Shown here one piece after another: positions 1 to 15,200 of a DNA stretch of 64,000 bases. Every line of letters starts with the position of its first letter. Position 1 is the first letter of the stretch. Made by a program: the position numbers and the translations under genes. This DNA is from Temnopleurus reevesii (lineage: Eukaryota; Echinodermata; Echinoidea; Temnopleuroida; Temnopleuridae). The notes beneath the pieces were generated by a model, which saw only the letters and a program-made list of their open reading frames with translations, was not told the DNA's origin and did no database searches. The stretch lies in assembly GCA_036244855.1 (NCBI GenBank), contig BQKZ01000932.1:1-64000 (forward strand), read 5' to 3'.

Positions 1-147
1 TCTTCCACTTTTCTGTCATTCACTCTCCCTCCCCTCTCTCTCTCTCTTGTTGCTGCTGCTGTTGTTATACTTCTTATTATTATTATCATTGCTATTATGA
101 ATATTTTCATTCTTTTCTCCTTCCAAATCTCTATCCACCAATCATAG

Positions 148-280
148 GAGTATTCGGACAGAGCCTGGAAGACACGATAGTCAACGAGAGCGAGGAATGT
201 ACAAGGGAAATCCCCGTCGTGGTAGAGAGGTGTGTCTCACATCTTCGGGAGACTGGTCTACACGAGGAAGGCATCTTTAG
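148..280 (+). CDS. ARHGAP24-like: RhoGAP exon A (start of GAP domain with arginine finger)
   Basis: 133 nt between an AG acceptor (ending 147) and a strong GTAAGA donor (281). It encodes 43 whole codons starting VFGQSLEDTI and ending HEEGIF, then two bases of the catalytic Arg codon, which is completed by the next exon (AG|A). FGQSLEDT and GLHEEGIFR are hallmark start-of-domain motifs of the ARHGAP24 subfamily. The upstream sequence to position 1 is a CT-rich intron end. Confidence 0.93.
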
Positions 281-3200
281 GTAAGAGATGGGAACAAGAC
301 TGGTTAATAATATTTATCTCTGTAATCCAATTCAATGGTAGCAAGCAAAGGCCGACTCACAAACAAGTTGGTAACCAAAATTGAAAAAGGAGAAAAGAAT
401 GTACTTGAAACATCCCCGTCGTGGTAGAATGGTGTGTCCCACATCTCAGGGAGACTAGTCTACACGAGGAAGGCATCTTTAGGTAAGAGATGTGAACAAT
501 AAGACTGGTAAATAACAGCAAGACTGGTTTATAATCACGTTTAGTCACACACTTTACTTTCAATTGTTCTTGTCTATTTTTTTTTACGGGGCGCCCGCCC
601 CTCTGCCCCCGGCTACACGCCTGATCATGAGACATATGTAACTTTTGAAAAGTGTCATTTTCCCTTTTATTTGTTGCTCATTCTTTCATAAAACATCGGA
701 TCACTTTAACTTTCCCGCAAAAGCTAGGCAGATAATTTAGAAACATTTCTGTTATCAATATTCCTCATAATACAAAATCATATCACTCTTAAAAAGGACG
801 GCTAACCCTTTCGTTTTTATATCATTGAAAACAAATGACTCATTTGCCTACACACATCCCCAATTTTAAAGAAAGCTAAAACGACATCTCATATCAGTGA
901 TCTAAAATATGTCAAAATTCGGAATTGGGATTACGCGAAAGAGAAATAAATTCATTTAATGATAACCCCTAATAGTGCTGCATCATGGATCGCCGTGTAA
1001 AGGCAGACTCACACCTTTGCGTTTATAACCTATGTCAGCCCAACGTTTTTAGAAATTAAAAAACGCTCCATGAACGCACTGGGTACGCGGATCAGAGGGT
1101 AGACTGACGTCCGGCGTACGCTCCTTAAGCGCAAGCCGAACGTCAGACCATCGTCTAATCCGCATCTACTTTTTGCTCACTTCTGGGTCGATTTTATTCG
1201 AACTAACTATGAATATGCTCTAATTTGCTATTGAAAAACTGCATAATTCTAATATCTTTACTGCAGCTCACAAAGTAGTTAGATATCTGAAGCGCCATCT
1301 CTTCCAAAGCTGATCTACATATACCAAAACTGAAAAAATGTAAGTCATGTCAAAAGTAAAGCACACTTGAATAACTTTCGAAATGACAAATCGATCGATC
1401 CAGACGATATATTGCCCGAGGATCGTTCTCGGAATTCATCAATATATTTCCCGCGCTTAGGCCCCGGTCAATTCACCCCGACTCTTTGTTAATTCACAGT
1501 TAACTGCCTCAGAACAACGAGTCGGGGTTAATCGTGTTGCTTACGGGTTCCTATGTGACCGGGGCTTTACTGACGTTACGAAAAATGTGTGGATACAGAA
1601 CGGACATATTAATCATCAAATCGTCTGCATTCTGTGATTACTCACATATTATCAAGGATTATTTGATGTCATATTGTCTTCATTTTTGTCGACAAATAAT
1701 TGATTACTCTTTTGTTCTTTCCTTTGATTCAGAGAAGCATGGTTCGGAGTCACGTCACACAATTCATTATTATTGATTTTCATGTATTGTTTATCTCAAG
1801 AGTTGTGAAGCAGATTCATGTCATATATGCATTTAATAAAATTCTGTTGAATAAGCACCTAAAATGCTTTTATAGTTAAAATTGGAGAAACGTTTTCAAG
1901 AATTGAATTAACACTCAAATTGTAGGACTGTTAACACTTTTCACATTCCCTGTAATTTTTTTATCGGACCCTAAAGAATACTTCACTATTAAAGCTTTTG
2001 AACCTGCCGATAGATCCGCAATTGATCGGCAAGCAATCCTAACGTAATCCGTAGCTGATCCGTAAGTTATACCTCAAGCAACCAGCGGATCAAAATATGA
2101 TTTTAGAAACGCTAAGGTCCCGGTCACATAGAGGCCCGGAAGCAACACGATTCACCCCGACTCTTCGTTAATTCACAGTTAACTGCCTCATAACAACGAG
2201 TCGGGGTGAATCGTGTTGCTTCCGAGGTCTTTGTGACCGGGGCTTTAAATGTTTTTCTAGTTAAAATTTGAGAACGTTTTTTAAACGTTAAAAGAAAACT
2301 CGAATTGTATGTCTGTTAACACTTAACACATTTCCAGTAATTTCTTTATCGGACCCAAAAGAACATTTCAGTATTAAAGCTTTTGGAACCTGCCAATAGA
2401 TCCGCGATTGATCGGCAAGCGATCCTAACGTAATCCGTTGCTGATCTGTAAGTGATACCTCAAGCAACCAGTAGAACAAGCCATGACTTGAGAAATACTA
2501 ATTTCAGTATTGGTTCATATTCATTCAAAAGCTATGTTTTACATGATAATTCTGACATTTCCCTCATTCTCGGTCTATGAATCACACTGCGAGATGAAAT
2601 GTGTGTTATCCCATAAACCTTGCACGTAAAGCCTGCGTCACACCTTTGCGTTTTAGCCTGCGTTGGCCTAGCGTTTTTGGAAATGAAAAACGCTCCCTTG
2701 ACGGACAACATACGGAGATCAGACGGTGGACTGACGTTCAGCTTGCGCTCAACGAGCGTACGACGAGCGTCAATCCATAGTATTACCTGCGTCTTTGTAC
2801 GTTAAGGGAGCGTTTTCTACTTCCAAAAACGCTGGACCGACGCAGGCTAAAAGCGCAAAGGTGTGACGCAGGCTGAACACGGCCATGCATGATACAGCAG
2901 TAATAGGTGGTTATCATTGAATGAATTGATTTCTCTGAACCGTAATCCCGATTCCGAATTTTGACATTTTTTAGATCATTGATACGAGACGTCAATTTTT
3001 ATTACTTTGAAATTGGAGTTGTGTGAAGGAAAGTGAGTCATTTGTTTTCAATGATATTAACACGAAAGGGGTAAGCCGTCCTTTTAAGAGTAGTATGATT
3101 TTTTTTGGGAGGAATGTCGATGACAGAAATGTTCATCAGCTTTCTAACTATTTTTTTTTGTGGGAAAATTGAAGTTATTCAATGTCTTATACGAGAATGA

Positions 3201-6200
3201 GCATGCATAAAATGACAAATGTTATTTTTCAAAGGTTACATGGGTCTTATTATATTCTCCTTATAAAGAATATGATAAAGTATAATGGCTCAACAAAAAT
3301 GACGACACGCGTCGCTCTCTTTAACAGCATATCGCATAGAGAATTTCCCTAATTATTATGCGCTATATAAATTTCTAGTATTATTATTATTATTATCGCC
3401 TCATGTCCAAAATGAATGCAAATTCACACTCCACGCAAAAACCACTTTGTTTCGTGTCAACTGGCGGTCTATTCATCTAGCACTCGGTAGATTAACATTT
3501 TCAAACTAGAATAAACCAGAATAGGTTCTAAAATCTATTACAAATTTCATACACAGTAATGAATTTAAAGCAATTTGTGAATACATCAGCTCGTTTCACA
3601 TCAATTCATGCATCATGATTTTCACTAATCTCTACCTTTAAATCATAAGATTTTTCAGCAATTTATACATACCCCATGGTCTTCGATTCATGAACTAAAA
3701 AGAGAACATTTTCTCTCTTTTTTGTCCAAATCAAAAGGAAATAAAATCATGGCAGATATTTTTGTATAAAATCACATTCAACATGTTAACTCTATTTTGG
3801 AAAAAGTATTTGGGCTTTAATTGTCAACGTATTGTGCATACTTTTGATTCGATTTGATAAATTTTATTGTATCTTTTGAAGACAAAATGTGAAATGGGAC
3901 CTGAATGAATAAACATCGAATTGGATTCAAAAGCTATGAAATATATAAAATTAAACAAAAAAAATCATATGCACATGGAAACCCAATATAGATCTCCCAC
4001 GACAAATCATTTTCAGGAATTCGGAGGATTATTGCAGGAACAAAATACTAATGCTCTGAGAATAATTGGATCAACGTCGGGGAGTATATTGGGATATACT
4101 TCGTTTCGAATGTCTTGTATACAGCTTTAAAGATACAGTGTGAATCGGAACCTGAATGAATAAACATCGAATTGGAATGCTATGAAATATATCAAATTAA
4201 ATAAAGCATATGCACATGGAAACCAAATATAAACACCCACGACAAATCATTTTCAGGAATTCGGAGGATTATTGCAGGAACAAAATACTAATGCTCTGAG
4301 AATAATTGNTTGATAAGTTTTATTGTATCTTTTGAAAGACACAATGTGAATCGGGACCTGAATGAATAAACATCAAATCGGATTGAAATATATCAAAATA
4401 AAAAAAAATATTTGCGCATGGAAACCAAATATAGATACCCCACGACAAACAATTTTCAGGAATTCGTCTGATTATCGCAGAAACAAAATACTAATGCTCT
4501 GAGAATAATACTAATATGATTAACGTCGGGGAGTATATTGGGATATACTTCGTTTCAAATGTCTTGTACACAGCGGACACATAAAGACCTATTGAGGAAG
4601 ACGGGGCATGATTCACCGCGCTTGTGTGGGCTAAAATTAACTTTCTTTGGCATCGGGAGAAAAGTCACATGAGATTGAAGCATCAAAATGTCCGAAATAG
4701 CGATAGAAAACGATTGATGGACAAACCGCAGATGAAACCGCAAGTAAAACGTGTTCCAGTGTTCCCTTTCTTTAGTCTATTTCGAGAAAAATATTTCGAG
4801 AAAAAATGAATAATTATCAATTAGGTATTACGCGATGAAAGTCATGCCATAGTTTTATTGAGAAAATGAATGATTCAATTCCACGATTTGATTATATTTA
4901 TATCTCCCCTTCCTAAATCAACCATTTTAAGCATTAATTTCAGATGCTGTAATTTTCTTTCAAGTGTTTGCAAATATGAGGCTCAGTGTTTATGTATTAT
5001 CCTTAATTATGCTCTCGATCGCTTCGCTCGTTCGCAAGTACAGGAGTTGTAACGAGGGTATTTAATAAGCTTGGCGCTATAGTCCATTCCCATGTGACGG
5101 GTTCAACACCAAAGAGGTTTATATATAGACTCTTTGTTTAACACCTATTAGTCAGACACTCTGGAAATCTGATTTAGTGTTGGAAGAGCCTCTGCCTCTG
5201 ACCAGCTAACAAGGAAAAGGAATAAATGAAATGCTCATTTGCCACCCCAAGGAGCTGACAAGCACAAAAGAAGTCGTCAGCTCAAATGTTGTGCCCTCTT
5301 GCCAAATGTTGTGCCCAGGTAAACTACAATTTGGCGCCCTTATCTCTGACGGGAGGGGGTCTCGAGTATCCAAAGCATGATTTAGAACCTAAAAAGAAGT
5401 AATGTGATAAAGAATATAATGGTTTTAAAAAGAGCCCCTAACCACCCTGAGAACTTTCTAAAGTGTCGTTGTAAAATAATTAAGAATCTTTTTGGGATCC
5501 TTTTCTAAACTTAAAGTGCAAAAAATAGCTTGGTCCAATAGCATGCCTCCAGAGAAGCCCCAAAGTCCCTTGAGAAGTTATGTATAAAACCATCAAACAA
5601 TGCTTATTAGCCGGCATCTGATGCGCGTATAAAATTATGTGCACATCAGTTGCGCACTTATCATTAACTACACACTCATTTTCTACCGTCCATACGGCTC
5701 CTTCCACGAATTTCGAAAAGCCACTTCCATGCATGTATGTTCGAACATAACGCTTTAGCAGTTGTCCTGGGAGATATCAAGGGAAGAACGAGGGATCTTT
5801 ATATAAGGGGTGCACTTGGGGCAACATGACGGAATTGTGGGGGTATGTTCTGTTTCCGTCTATTCTGGGACTATTCGTGGGTAACGCTAAACAGGTGGAC
5901 AGGCACGTCACTCTGAGCAGGAGGAACAAAGAATTTTGGACAAAGTAAACAATTCCATTCAAGCCTCCACACAATAGCTTCATGAACACAAAACAAAGAA
6001 ACTCCCTATTCATTGTATGAAGCCGGATTTATATATCTACGCAGAAAAAAGAGCGATAACACGATATAAACTATTTCTGCAAAATAAAGTGGGGCATAGA
6101 CAATAGAGTTGTACGCATTGAACGCATTGAACTGTGCGGACACAACAATTACAAGCCGGTTCCGATTTGAGTATATAGCTTTACAAAGGAGCATTGAATT

Positions 6201-9200
6201 GGCATTCGACTTAATAGATTATATCTTGTTGATGGAAATTTCTTTTGTATGCATTTAGCTGCTGTGAATGCTTGAATATAGGCTAGTTGTTTATTTTGTC
6301 CAAGATCGTTTTTCTCTTCTGCTCATGGTGCATTAACCCAGGCGCCCCCACTTCAGGTCTGCCGTGAAACGACAACTGCCATGACTGCTGGTTGGTGTAA
6401 TAGTTTCATAAGTTGGGGTGAAACATGGTGAAGGTCGAACGTTTTACTCATCAAGATTCCAAGTATTTACCTTCCAATTGCCCCTAAGACGAGTAAATAT
6501 AAAACGGGATTTGAAGGAAGATAATTCAACGTGTGAATAGTACTCTTACCAAACAGTCATTGAGAACAATAAGTTAGTCCAGATAATACCCACCTAATAG
6601 TTTTTCTGGACTATTTAACAAGGTGGGCTAGCTTAGCCCAGAATTACAGTCGTTATAGAACTAAAGCGACTATTATATAGCGTAATGTTAGCTGAATCAA
6701 CTTAACACTCGTCACTGGACGAACAAAATGCCGGTATTGTATGCTAGACAAATCTAGCCCATGTTGAAAGTCCATCTTATTAGCCTTACAAATTAGTCCA
6801 GATGATGCCCATCTGAACTATCTGGTGTAAGTCTTGTTACAATCACACTTAGTGTCATGATATCTTTCAATTTACTGTACTTGGAAATCTTAATTATTTT
6901 TTTTTTTGCTGAACATTCGACCTTGCGGTTGATATCAGATTTTCTTAAGATTTACGTCTTAAAGAGAATCATACACGATTGTTGAATGTGCTATGCCATG
7001 CAGCGCAGGAATAAATGAGATATCGTTTCATCCTCATTACAACAACGTGTGAACCTTTGTCAGATTCTCCAACACTTAGTATGGTTGCTTTTGATAAACC
7101 AGGATTCGAAATAATAGGCAGCACTGGAAACCCAAGTAAGCCCAGGCGGTTCTATCTGAACAAGTTTGCTGCACTAAAAAGGTGGACTAGCAAAATCCTA
7201 GTCCAGCAGGGTTGACTAACACTTTGTTGGTCCAGCCTCGATAACATTGTAATAGTCAGCATGTCCAGCTAACAACAAATCATTCTGGAATAAGGGCACT
7301 AAAAATGTTTGGATTCCCTAGATTTACCTTTTTCTAAATTTCATCGGTAGGTCGAACAAAAATTACACCTAAGTTTATATTTTTCATGTTTTAATGTAAC
7401 ATTTTTTATATAATTATATTGTGATTTTTTTTTCAAATTTTAATGAAAAGCAGAAAAAAAGTCTGGTCTAGCTGGCAACATTCAGATGGTCGGTCGGCGT
7501 TGGGCATCCAAGCATTTTTAGCCTATTTTACGTCAACCCAACTTGATAATCCAGCAAACAAGTCCAGATAGGACCATCTGGTCTAACTTAGGTTTTGAGC
7601 GAGGAATGTATGTTGCAGTCAGAAAGATGCATCAAAAATAATATAGCTCTTAAATCTTTCACAATTTATACTTTAACATCCAACATCTATCAACCTGGGA
7701 AGGGATCGCCCTAAACTTATCGATCTCCCTTTTCCCGCCAAAAGTATTTCCTTTCTTTAACACTGTCTGTAATGTCTGCCCCGAGGCACATCCACTTGGG
7801 GCTTGACTCATACGTTTCCATGACAACACGTGGTTGTAATCTCGTTTTATCTATGGGATAGCTTGTCTTTTACCCCTTCCCATGACGATGAAGGAAAGAA
7901 AAATTTCGGTAGACAGAGTTGGGCTGCGCACGTAGCTGTCGGCCAGGGAGAATAAAAACTTTGATGAAAAATGGTGAATAAAACTATGATGAACCTGGAA
8001 CAAATCTTTTAAACATTTGAAAGAAGGGAAAATGGTTTAAAACTTCAGAAAGGGTGTAGTTTTTCTGCCTTCGTGAACTATGGGAGTGGGGAGGGCTTTG
8101 GGGCCCGGGCCATTCTGGTTAGAGTAAGAGTTCACCAAATCTCAGGTAGAAAGGGAGCCAAAATGGCAAAAGGGTGTTCAAAATTGCGAATGATGACTTT
8201 TTTGCGCTCGTCAGCTGGGGAAGGGGGGGGGGGTGAGGAGAGAGAAAAAATTAAGTTCGTTGGGCGCCTGGGTCATCAAATCCTGGCTGCGCTCGTGTTG
8301 TGAGCCACCCAACGTTTATGCAGTGATACATAAGTAAAAATAACGATTATGTTCATACCAAACTTTCTTTTTTCATTCGGTGAAGAAGCTAAAATTGTGA
8401 TTCTTTATACTGTATTGAATCTGGAACAGGCAGCTATAGAGCAAATGCATCGTTTAATATCTTAAAATGGCACCTACTGATCCACCACATTTCAATTTTT
8501 ACCTCTTACGCCAGGCGAGGCAACAGCAGATCCAACTTTAAAAGTTGTGGCCGAGATTCGAAACCCACAAATTATGAGGCAGACGCTTTCGTGACTAAGC
8601 CGACCCACCAGTATAATATTTCAAGACACGCAGACTAATAAAAATCATATCAATACAAAATATCTTAAGGACAACCCTAACAGTACTGTTAAAAAAGAGT
8701 ATAGACTTGCCATAGTTGTCACCTGTCTATTGCGTCCACCCTTGGATAGTCGTCATATATAATGATTCCTTTCCAATTTTTCGTAGCCACTTTTGATGTG
8801 TTTGTATGTAGGATCATGTGTAATACTCAGAAGGTATGCAGAAATAAATCGTTATGAATAGGCCTATACAGTAAAGAATACTGTAGTTTCAGCAAAATAT
8901 AACTGTAATCGTTGTTTGACGAGCATGATGATTTTGTAGGTATAAGTTTTGTTATAAAAGAGAATATAAAAAACAGCATAATTTTTGACATTCGGCTACT
9001 ATTTAGAAGTGGTAATCAAGTTCTGTATATTCTTATTTTCCATGATGCAGATTAAACGGTCGATCGAGTATGATCCAAGAACTTCAAGACGTCTTCGACT
9101 GCGGCAATATCCCGGACTTCGAGGCATACAACGCAAGCTCGCACACGGTCGCGTCTCTCATGAAGCGGTACTTCCAGTACCTCCCCGAGCCGATCATTCC

Positions 9201-12200
9201 CTGGAGACACTGCAGGTATTTCATCCCCGCAATGCAGCGCCTTCAGGACTGCGAGGAAGAAGGCAGAAGACAGCTGGTCATCCAGCTGGCCCTGCTTCCC
9301 AAGGTCAACTACAACCTTCTGAAGTACCTTTGTAGGTTCCTCCACGAGGTCCACAAGTTCGAGGCGCACAACAAGATGGGATTGGGAAACCTTGCGAACA
9401 TCTTCGCGCCGCATATACTGCGTCCGCAGCACGCTGAAGGATCGTTCCTCTTAGGCAGCACCGCGCTTAGTCTTCAGCTTGTCCATTATTTAATCCGGAA
9501 CCAGGATAAGGTGTTCCCACCGGTCAGTACGATACAGATGCACTGCGCGATGACCACAAAGGACTACTTAAAGCATGAGATGTTGGCTAAGGAATGCGCG
9601 AAGAGGGCGTCCCTCCAGGAGGGTAAATACCTGAACCACGCGTTGCCTTTGCCAGATGATGAACTTCCGCAACGGACCAAGAAGGCTCTTCGGCCACTGG
9701 AAGTCAAGCAGCAGGATGAACAAGAAGAGGTTCTAACGACGAACTATGTGAATCATGATCTAACAGACAATGATATCGAGAGTAGTCTCCTGGACTGCTC
9801 TGTTCATAGTATCTATGAAAATTTAGAGATTCCCACAAACTCTACAACACATTCCGTGTCTTTGATTGAGTCTTTAAAATCGAGGATATCCGAAGTGCCG
9901 CCAAAGCCACGAGCGTATACCGAACATAAGGCGAAGCGATACGGTGTATCGTATCGTGATCCGTCGTCAATCATGCCGCCGCAGTTCAACGGACAGAAAA
10001 CGTCTTCCTACCCGAACGGAATACCGCCTCCTACGCCGCACCCGAAACCATCAACGAGTCCGCCGAAAGATGATGCCTTCGGTCGCGGGAAGAAGCCGAA
10101 GTTGGCCAAAGGCGACGTGCACAGCCAGGAACCGATGCAAGGCACCACATACCAGAACATTGAGCTCGGCTCCCCCGTGTCTAACGGGAAGGAATCCCGT
10201 CACATCAACGGCGATATCCTCATAAAACCGCTCCCAGAACTCCCGCCAAAATACGGCGAACACATCCACAACAGCGTACCCAAAATGGTCGGTGACTATG
10301 GCAACGAGATCAATGTACCCTACGCGAACAATCTCAAGATACCTCACCTGATCAATGGTGAGGTCACAGGTCACGTGCAAGGATTACGTAATAAGCTGAG
10401 ACAGAAGGAAGATGAGTTGAGCAAGATGAGGAAATCTATGGACCGGATGAAGAAGGAATTGGAGTCGATGAAACTCAAGGTCAATGTTGAGGTAGGTCAA
10501 AGTTCATTACTCTGACATATTTTAAATCTTATACATACAATAATGCACAAACCAGCATTACATTGATACGAATCATAAATATCGTTTCTTGATAATTTTC
10601 GTCAGTCTCTTGTTTCTAGCTTTGTATATTTTTCTGTTCAAGTATCATGTCAAATTTCAACCGGTCCTATTAGTGACATATTTGGTCGGGACAGAGGACC
10701 TATTTCTGTTCATAGTAATTAAGTTCGCCTTCTTTCTCCCTGGCATCAACTGTTGCACTAAGAAGACTACTTCAAGAAATATTCTTGAAAGATTAATTTA
10801 CATTTTTATTATGTACATGTAAGTAATTTGATACGTGCGCCACTTTTTTTTTTAAATTGCAGAATGAATAATAACAATTATAGTGACAGATGCAATATAA
10901 GGGATTTGATGATGTTGCAAGAAAGTTGCAATTGTTGGCCAGTTGCACATTTAATTGGATGACACCTGGAAAGTAATAAGCAGACTATGTGCATTTCATT
11001 AGTAGAATAAATCTTTCAATGTAAAATGCATTTGCAGTGGATTCTCCCTGTTCACAGCTAATTGAAACTTTCGTGCAACACACTGATCACAACTTTCCTG
11101 TTCTGTCACATGTAACTGGGTATGTTGAAAGAAAGCTGTGAATACGTGTATTTGTACATCTGAAACGTCCAATCTTTACCTCTTGGTCCGTCATTCTAAG
11201 AAGATGGAAATTAAAAAAAAAAAATTATTTTTTTCCTCGCTGAGACCAATAAATCGTAACATTACAAACAGCACAGCTTTCTAGCAACCCTCTACTCTAG
11301 ATTAGGACTGGAGCAAATTTTGTTAGATTATTCAATGCCATTTCACAACAGAATATACATCCAAAACATCTACTTGCAGATAATTTCAAAACACAGATGT
11401 AGAATTTGTTTGAAAACCTGTTCATTATGACATTGCTATCAGCATTAGATGTTAACATATCATTATCCAGTGTTCGTTTGTCTATGAGGTCGGAGATCAT
11501 AAGGGCCCGTTGCATAAAATTTACGATTCGTGATATTTTTTAATGTGATGGTAGGTAACAGCTAAACATCACCAAGGATTCTAAATAACGTACCTTGATA
11601 CGAATGTTTATAACTTATAGATTTATGCAACGGGGCCCAAATGTTGGTGTGCGTCTTTCAGTAGCCCTGTAAGTTAGTATGTTAGTGCTGCGCGTGCTGC
11701 TTAATCAGACATTTGCGGCAGTTCTTTGTCCGATCCCAATAATTCCATCGAATCTTCCACATTTCTGCAACAGAAATAAAGCTTAGATATCTTAAAACTA
11801 TCACATGTTAGCACATTCCCATCTCCCATCAGTAAATTCTTATTTCCAACTGCCCTTGCAATATAAGGTCAACAAAAACTTTAACACGGGCCTGTTATGA
11901 ATCCATCACGTCTTATAGATTAGGGTTGCCTAAAATAAAGATATCAGGGGATTTAGAGGTCTTCAAGCTGGTGAAAGTATGTTGAGTTTAGTAAGTACAG
12001 CATGATGTCTCGGCTGTGCGGTCGGATTATATGTCTGAAATGTATTAGTAATGGTTTATTTTTATCCTTCCAGTCTGAGAAAGATAGAAGGAGATAAGAG
12101 GGAACATTAGAATTAGATACATTAAGGAAGAATATTTTGAAGATGTTTTAAATGGTCTCCTTTTCTATATTAATTCTCTTTGCGCTGATGGAAATTTCAA

Positions 12201-15200
12201 GCAATCAAATTAAAAATGTGAAGAGCAGTAATATTGATTGTTCCGGTTCTCTATATAGTGGAGGGGGTGTATTTGATGCGTTTAACAAACTATGATATAT
12301 TAGGAACCAACATTTTCAAAGAATAGATATGTTGTCAAACCAAAACTAATCACTGAAAAACTTTCATGAACAGTAATTGCAACATTTTAATCGCTGATTA
12401 TCAGGCAAATAATGGAGGATTCCCCGATTATAGAGAAAAGTGAAGTACTTAACCATTACTGCGCCTTTTAGATAGATCAACATGATGTTTAATCCAAGAA
12501 AAAATTATGAGTTTTTATAATGTACAATCCGAAAGAGGGACCAATAACGAAAAAGTTATTGTCGCAAAGGGTTGATTTTTTTCATAAGCTGATGGTTCAA
12601 CCATTACATATAAGAAGTGAAGTGCTAAACCAGTATTTTATCCGTTAAAAGAGATGAAACCGGTGTTTTAAGAAGGGTTTAATTTTTATAGTGTACTCCC
12701 AACATAGAGTGAGTATTCAGGAACAGTTACGCAAAAGGAAGTTGCTTTGTCATAGAGCTGAGGGTTCCCCTAGCTCTTACACATCATGTATTCATCACGG
12801 TGATAAAATCTAGATGGACTCATCATTGTAATTCAATCAAAACAGTCGCGTGAGGCGAAACCTATCAGTTTGTTTCCTTTGTTTGCCAGGGTTTTAAAGA
12901 AGACATGTTAGGCAATACATGCAAGGCATAGACCAGTGTGCTGAATTTCAGCACCGATATGAATCTACATTCTTATGTGTTTGTTTTCCTATAGAATTTT
13001 GAAACTGGTGCGGAAGAAAGTGAAGGAACGACATTTTGTAGCCCTATTGCTGATGGACACGAGCCAGGGCCAACCCCCCCCCCCCCCCCCCCCCCCAAAA
13101 AAAGATTGTAGATTTCAGGCGCCACCGTACGTTATGGGAAGAAATTTAATTAATGCCCTTGAAGACATGCTTTTTGCAAATATGAATATATTTTGTCCCA
13201 TATTAGGAAGCCCCGTACCGTACCAGGTAACCTAGAATTGGCCCTTTTCATGTTCAATATTAATGGTTCTGTGAAGAGCCAAATGCTACCAGACAGGTTT
13301 TTAAAAGCTTGTAAAGATCTTTTAAAGTTTTCAATTACGAAACACATGAAGAACTCTTTAACCAATTGGCGACTGAATTTTGTAATTCCCATATAATTTC
13401 TACAGGGACCACCCAGTTCCAATAGTCAATGAAGAGTCCTACTTTCTGAACGTGTTTAGGGTCTAGTAAGGCCGATTCACACCTTTGCGTTTTTAGCTTG
13501 ATTTGGCCCAGCGTTTTTTTTTTAATTAAAAACGCTCCCCAAGCGCACGGTATACGCTGATCATCCTTAAGCGCAAGCTGCACGTAAGTCCACCGTCTGA
13601 TCAGCGTATGTCGTGAGCTCAGGGAACATTTTAATTTTCAAAAACGCTGGGCCGACGCAGGCTAAAAACGCAAAGGTGTGAGCCAGTCTTAAGATCCGGT
13701 AGCCCTTTTACAATCCCCCAGGCACCAACATGTAACATCTGCGTCACATTATGAAACATTCGTGCTAATTGATGCACGATGTGATTGCACTTTTCAAGGA
13801 AACCCGATTCGGTTGCGATACTCCAGACTCATCTGGTCACTGTTATGATCATGAATACTATATCCTTCTAGTTTTAAAGCAGTGAAAACTTTAGTTTTAC
13901 CAGTGTTTACAGATTCGTTTAAAGCTAATTGCAATGCAGTTTTAATTTTGAGTATTCAGTTTAACNTGTAGATTTCAGGCGCCACCGTACGTTATGGGAA
14001 GAAATTTAATTAATGCCCTTGAAGACATGCTTTTTGCAAATATGAATATATTTTGTCCCATATTAGGAAGCCCCGTACCGTACCAGGTAACCTAGAATTG
14101 GCCCTTTTCATGTTCAATATTAATGGTTCTGTGAAGAGCCAAATGCTACCAGACAGGTTTTTAAAAGCTTGTAAAGATCTTTTAAAGTTTTCAATTACGA
14201 AACACATGAAGAACTCTTTAACCAATTGGCGACTGAATTTTGTAATTCCCATATAATTTCTACAGGGACCACCCAGTTCCAATAGTCAATGAAGAGTCCT
14301 ACTTTCTGAACGTGTTTAGGGTCAAGGATGAAGGAGGCAGAATACCACTAAGAAGAAGAAGAAGAAGGCCGATTCACACCTTTGCGTTTTTAGCTTGATT
14401 TGGCCCAGCGTTTTTTTATTTTATTAAAAACGCTCCCCAAGCGCACGGTATACGCTGATCATCCTTAAGCGCAAGCTGCACGTAAGTCCACCGTCTGATC
14501 AGCGTATGTCGTGAGCTCAGGGAACATTTTAATTTTCAAAAACGCTGGGCCGACGCAGGCTAAAAACGCAAAGGTGTGAGCCAGTCTTAAGATCCGGTAG
14601 CCCTTTTACAATCCCCCAGGCACCAACATGTAACATCTGCGTCACATTATGAAACATTCGTGCTAATTGATGCACGATGTGATTGCACTTTTCAAGGAAA
14701 CCCGATTCGGTTGCGATACTCCAGACTCATCTGGTCACTGTTATGATCATGAATACTATATCCTTCTAGTTTTAAAGCAGTGAAAACTTTAGTTTTACCA
14801 GTGTTTACAGATTCGTTTAAAGCTAATTGCAATGCAGTTTTAATTTTGAGTATTCAGTTTAACAATTGAATTTTTAAATTTAACGTTTTATCATATCTGT
14901 AATGTTGCATTGTATACCTCGTTCATTCATTTTATTTATTTATCAAACTCTGAGCTATATTCAGTCAATCGTCACCTTTAAATGGTCTAGATTTTGATTT
15001 TTTTTTCTGAACTTCTTTAATTCATGTATTTCCAGTGTTCATAATGCTTCATTTTAAATCCGTATGTTTGTTATCTGTACTTTTAATGTATGACGGACAC
15101 GTTGTAACATGATCCATTGTAATTTTACTGCACGGTCCCATTGAAAGACATGATGTGCTGAACTGTGTTTTTCACCGTGTTTAAAAGAAATTTCATACAT

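Larger units (their letters stand above)
281..9050 (+). other. RhoGAP intron, 8.8 kb
   Basis: Contains the exon A copy and the repeats listed separately. Between 4570 and 5910, and from 7600 to 9050, I see only AT-rich unique-looking sequence, with no convincing exon. Confidence 0.8.

Noticed and set aside
9052..9432. Open frames antisense to RhoGAP exon B (also 10051-10380)
   Set aside because: Shadow frames of a GC-rich coding exon.
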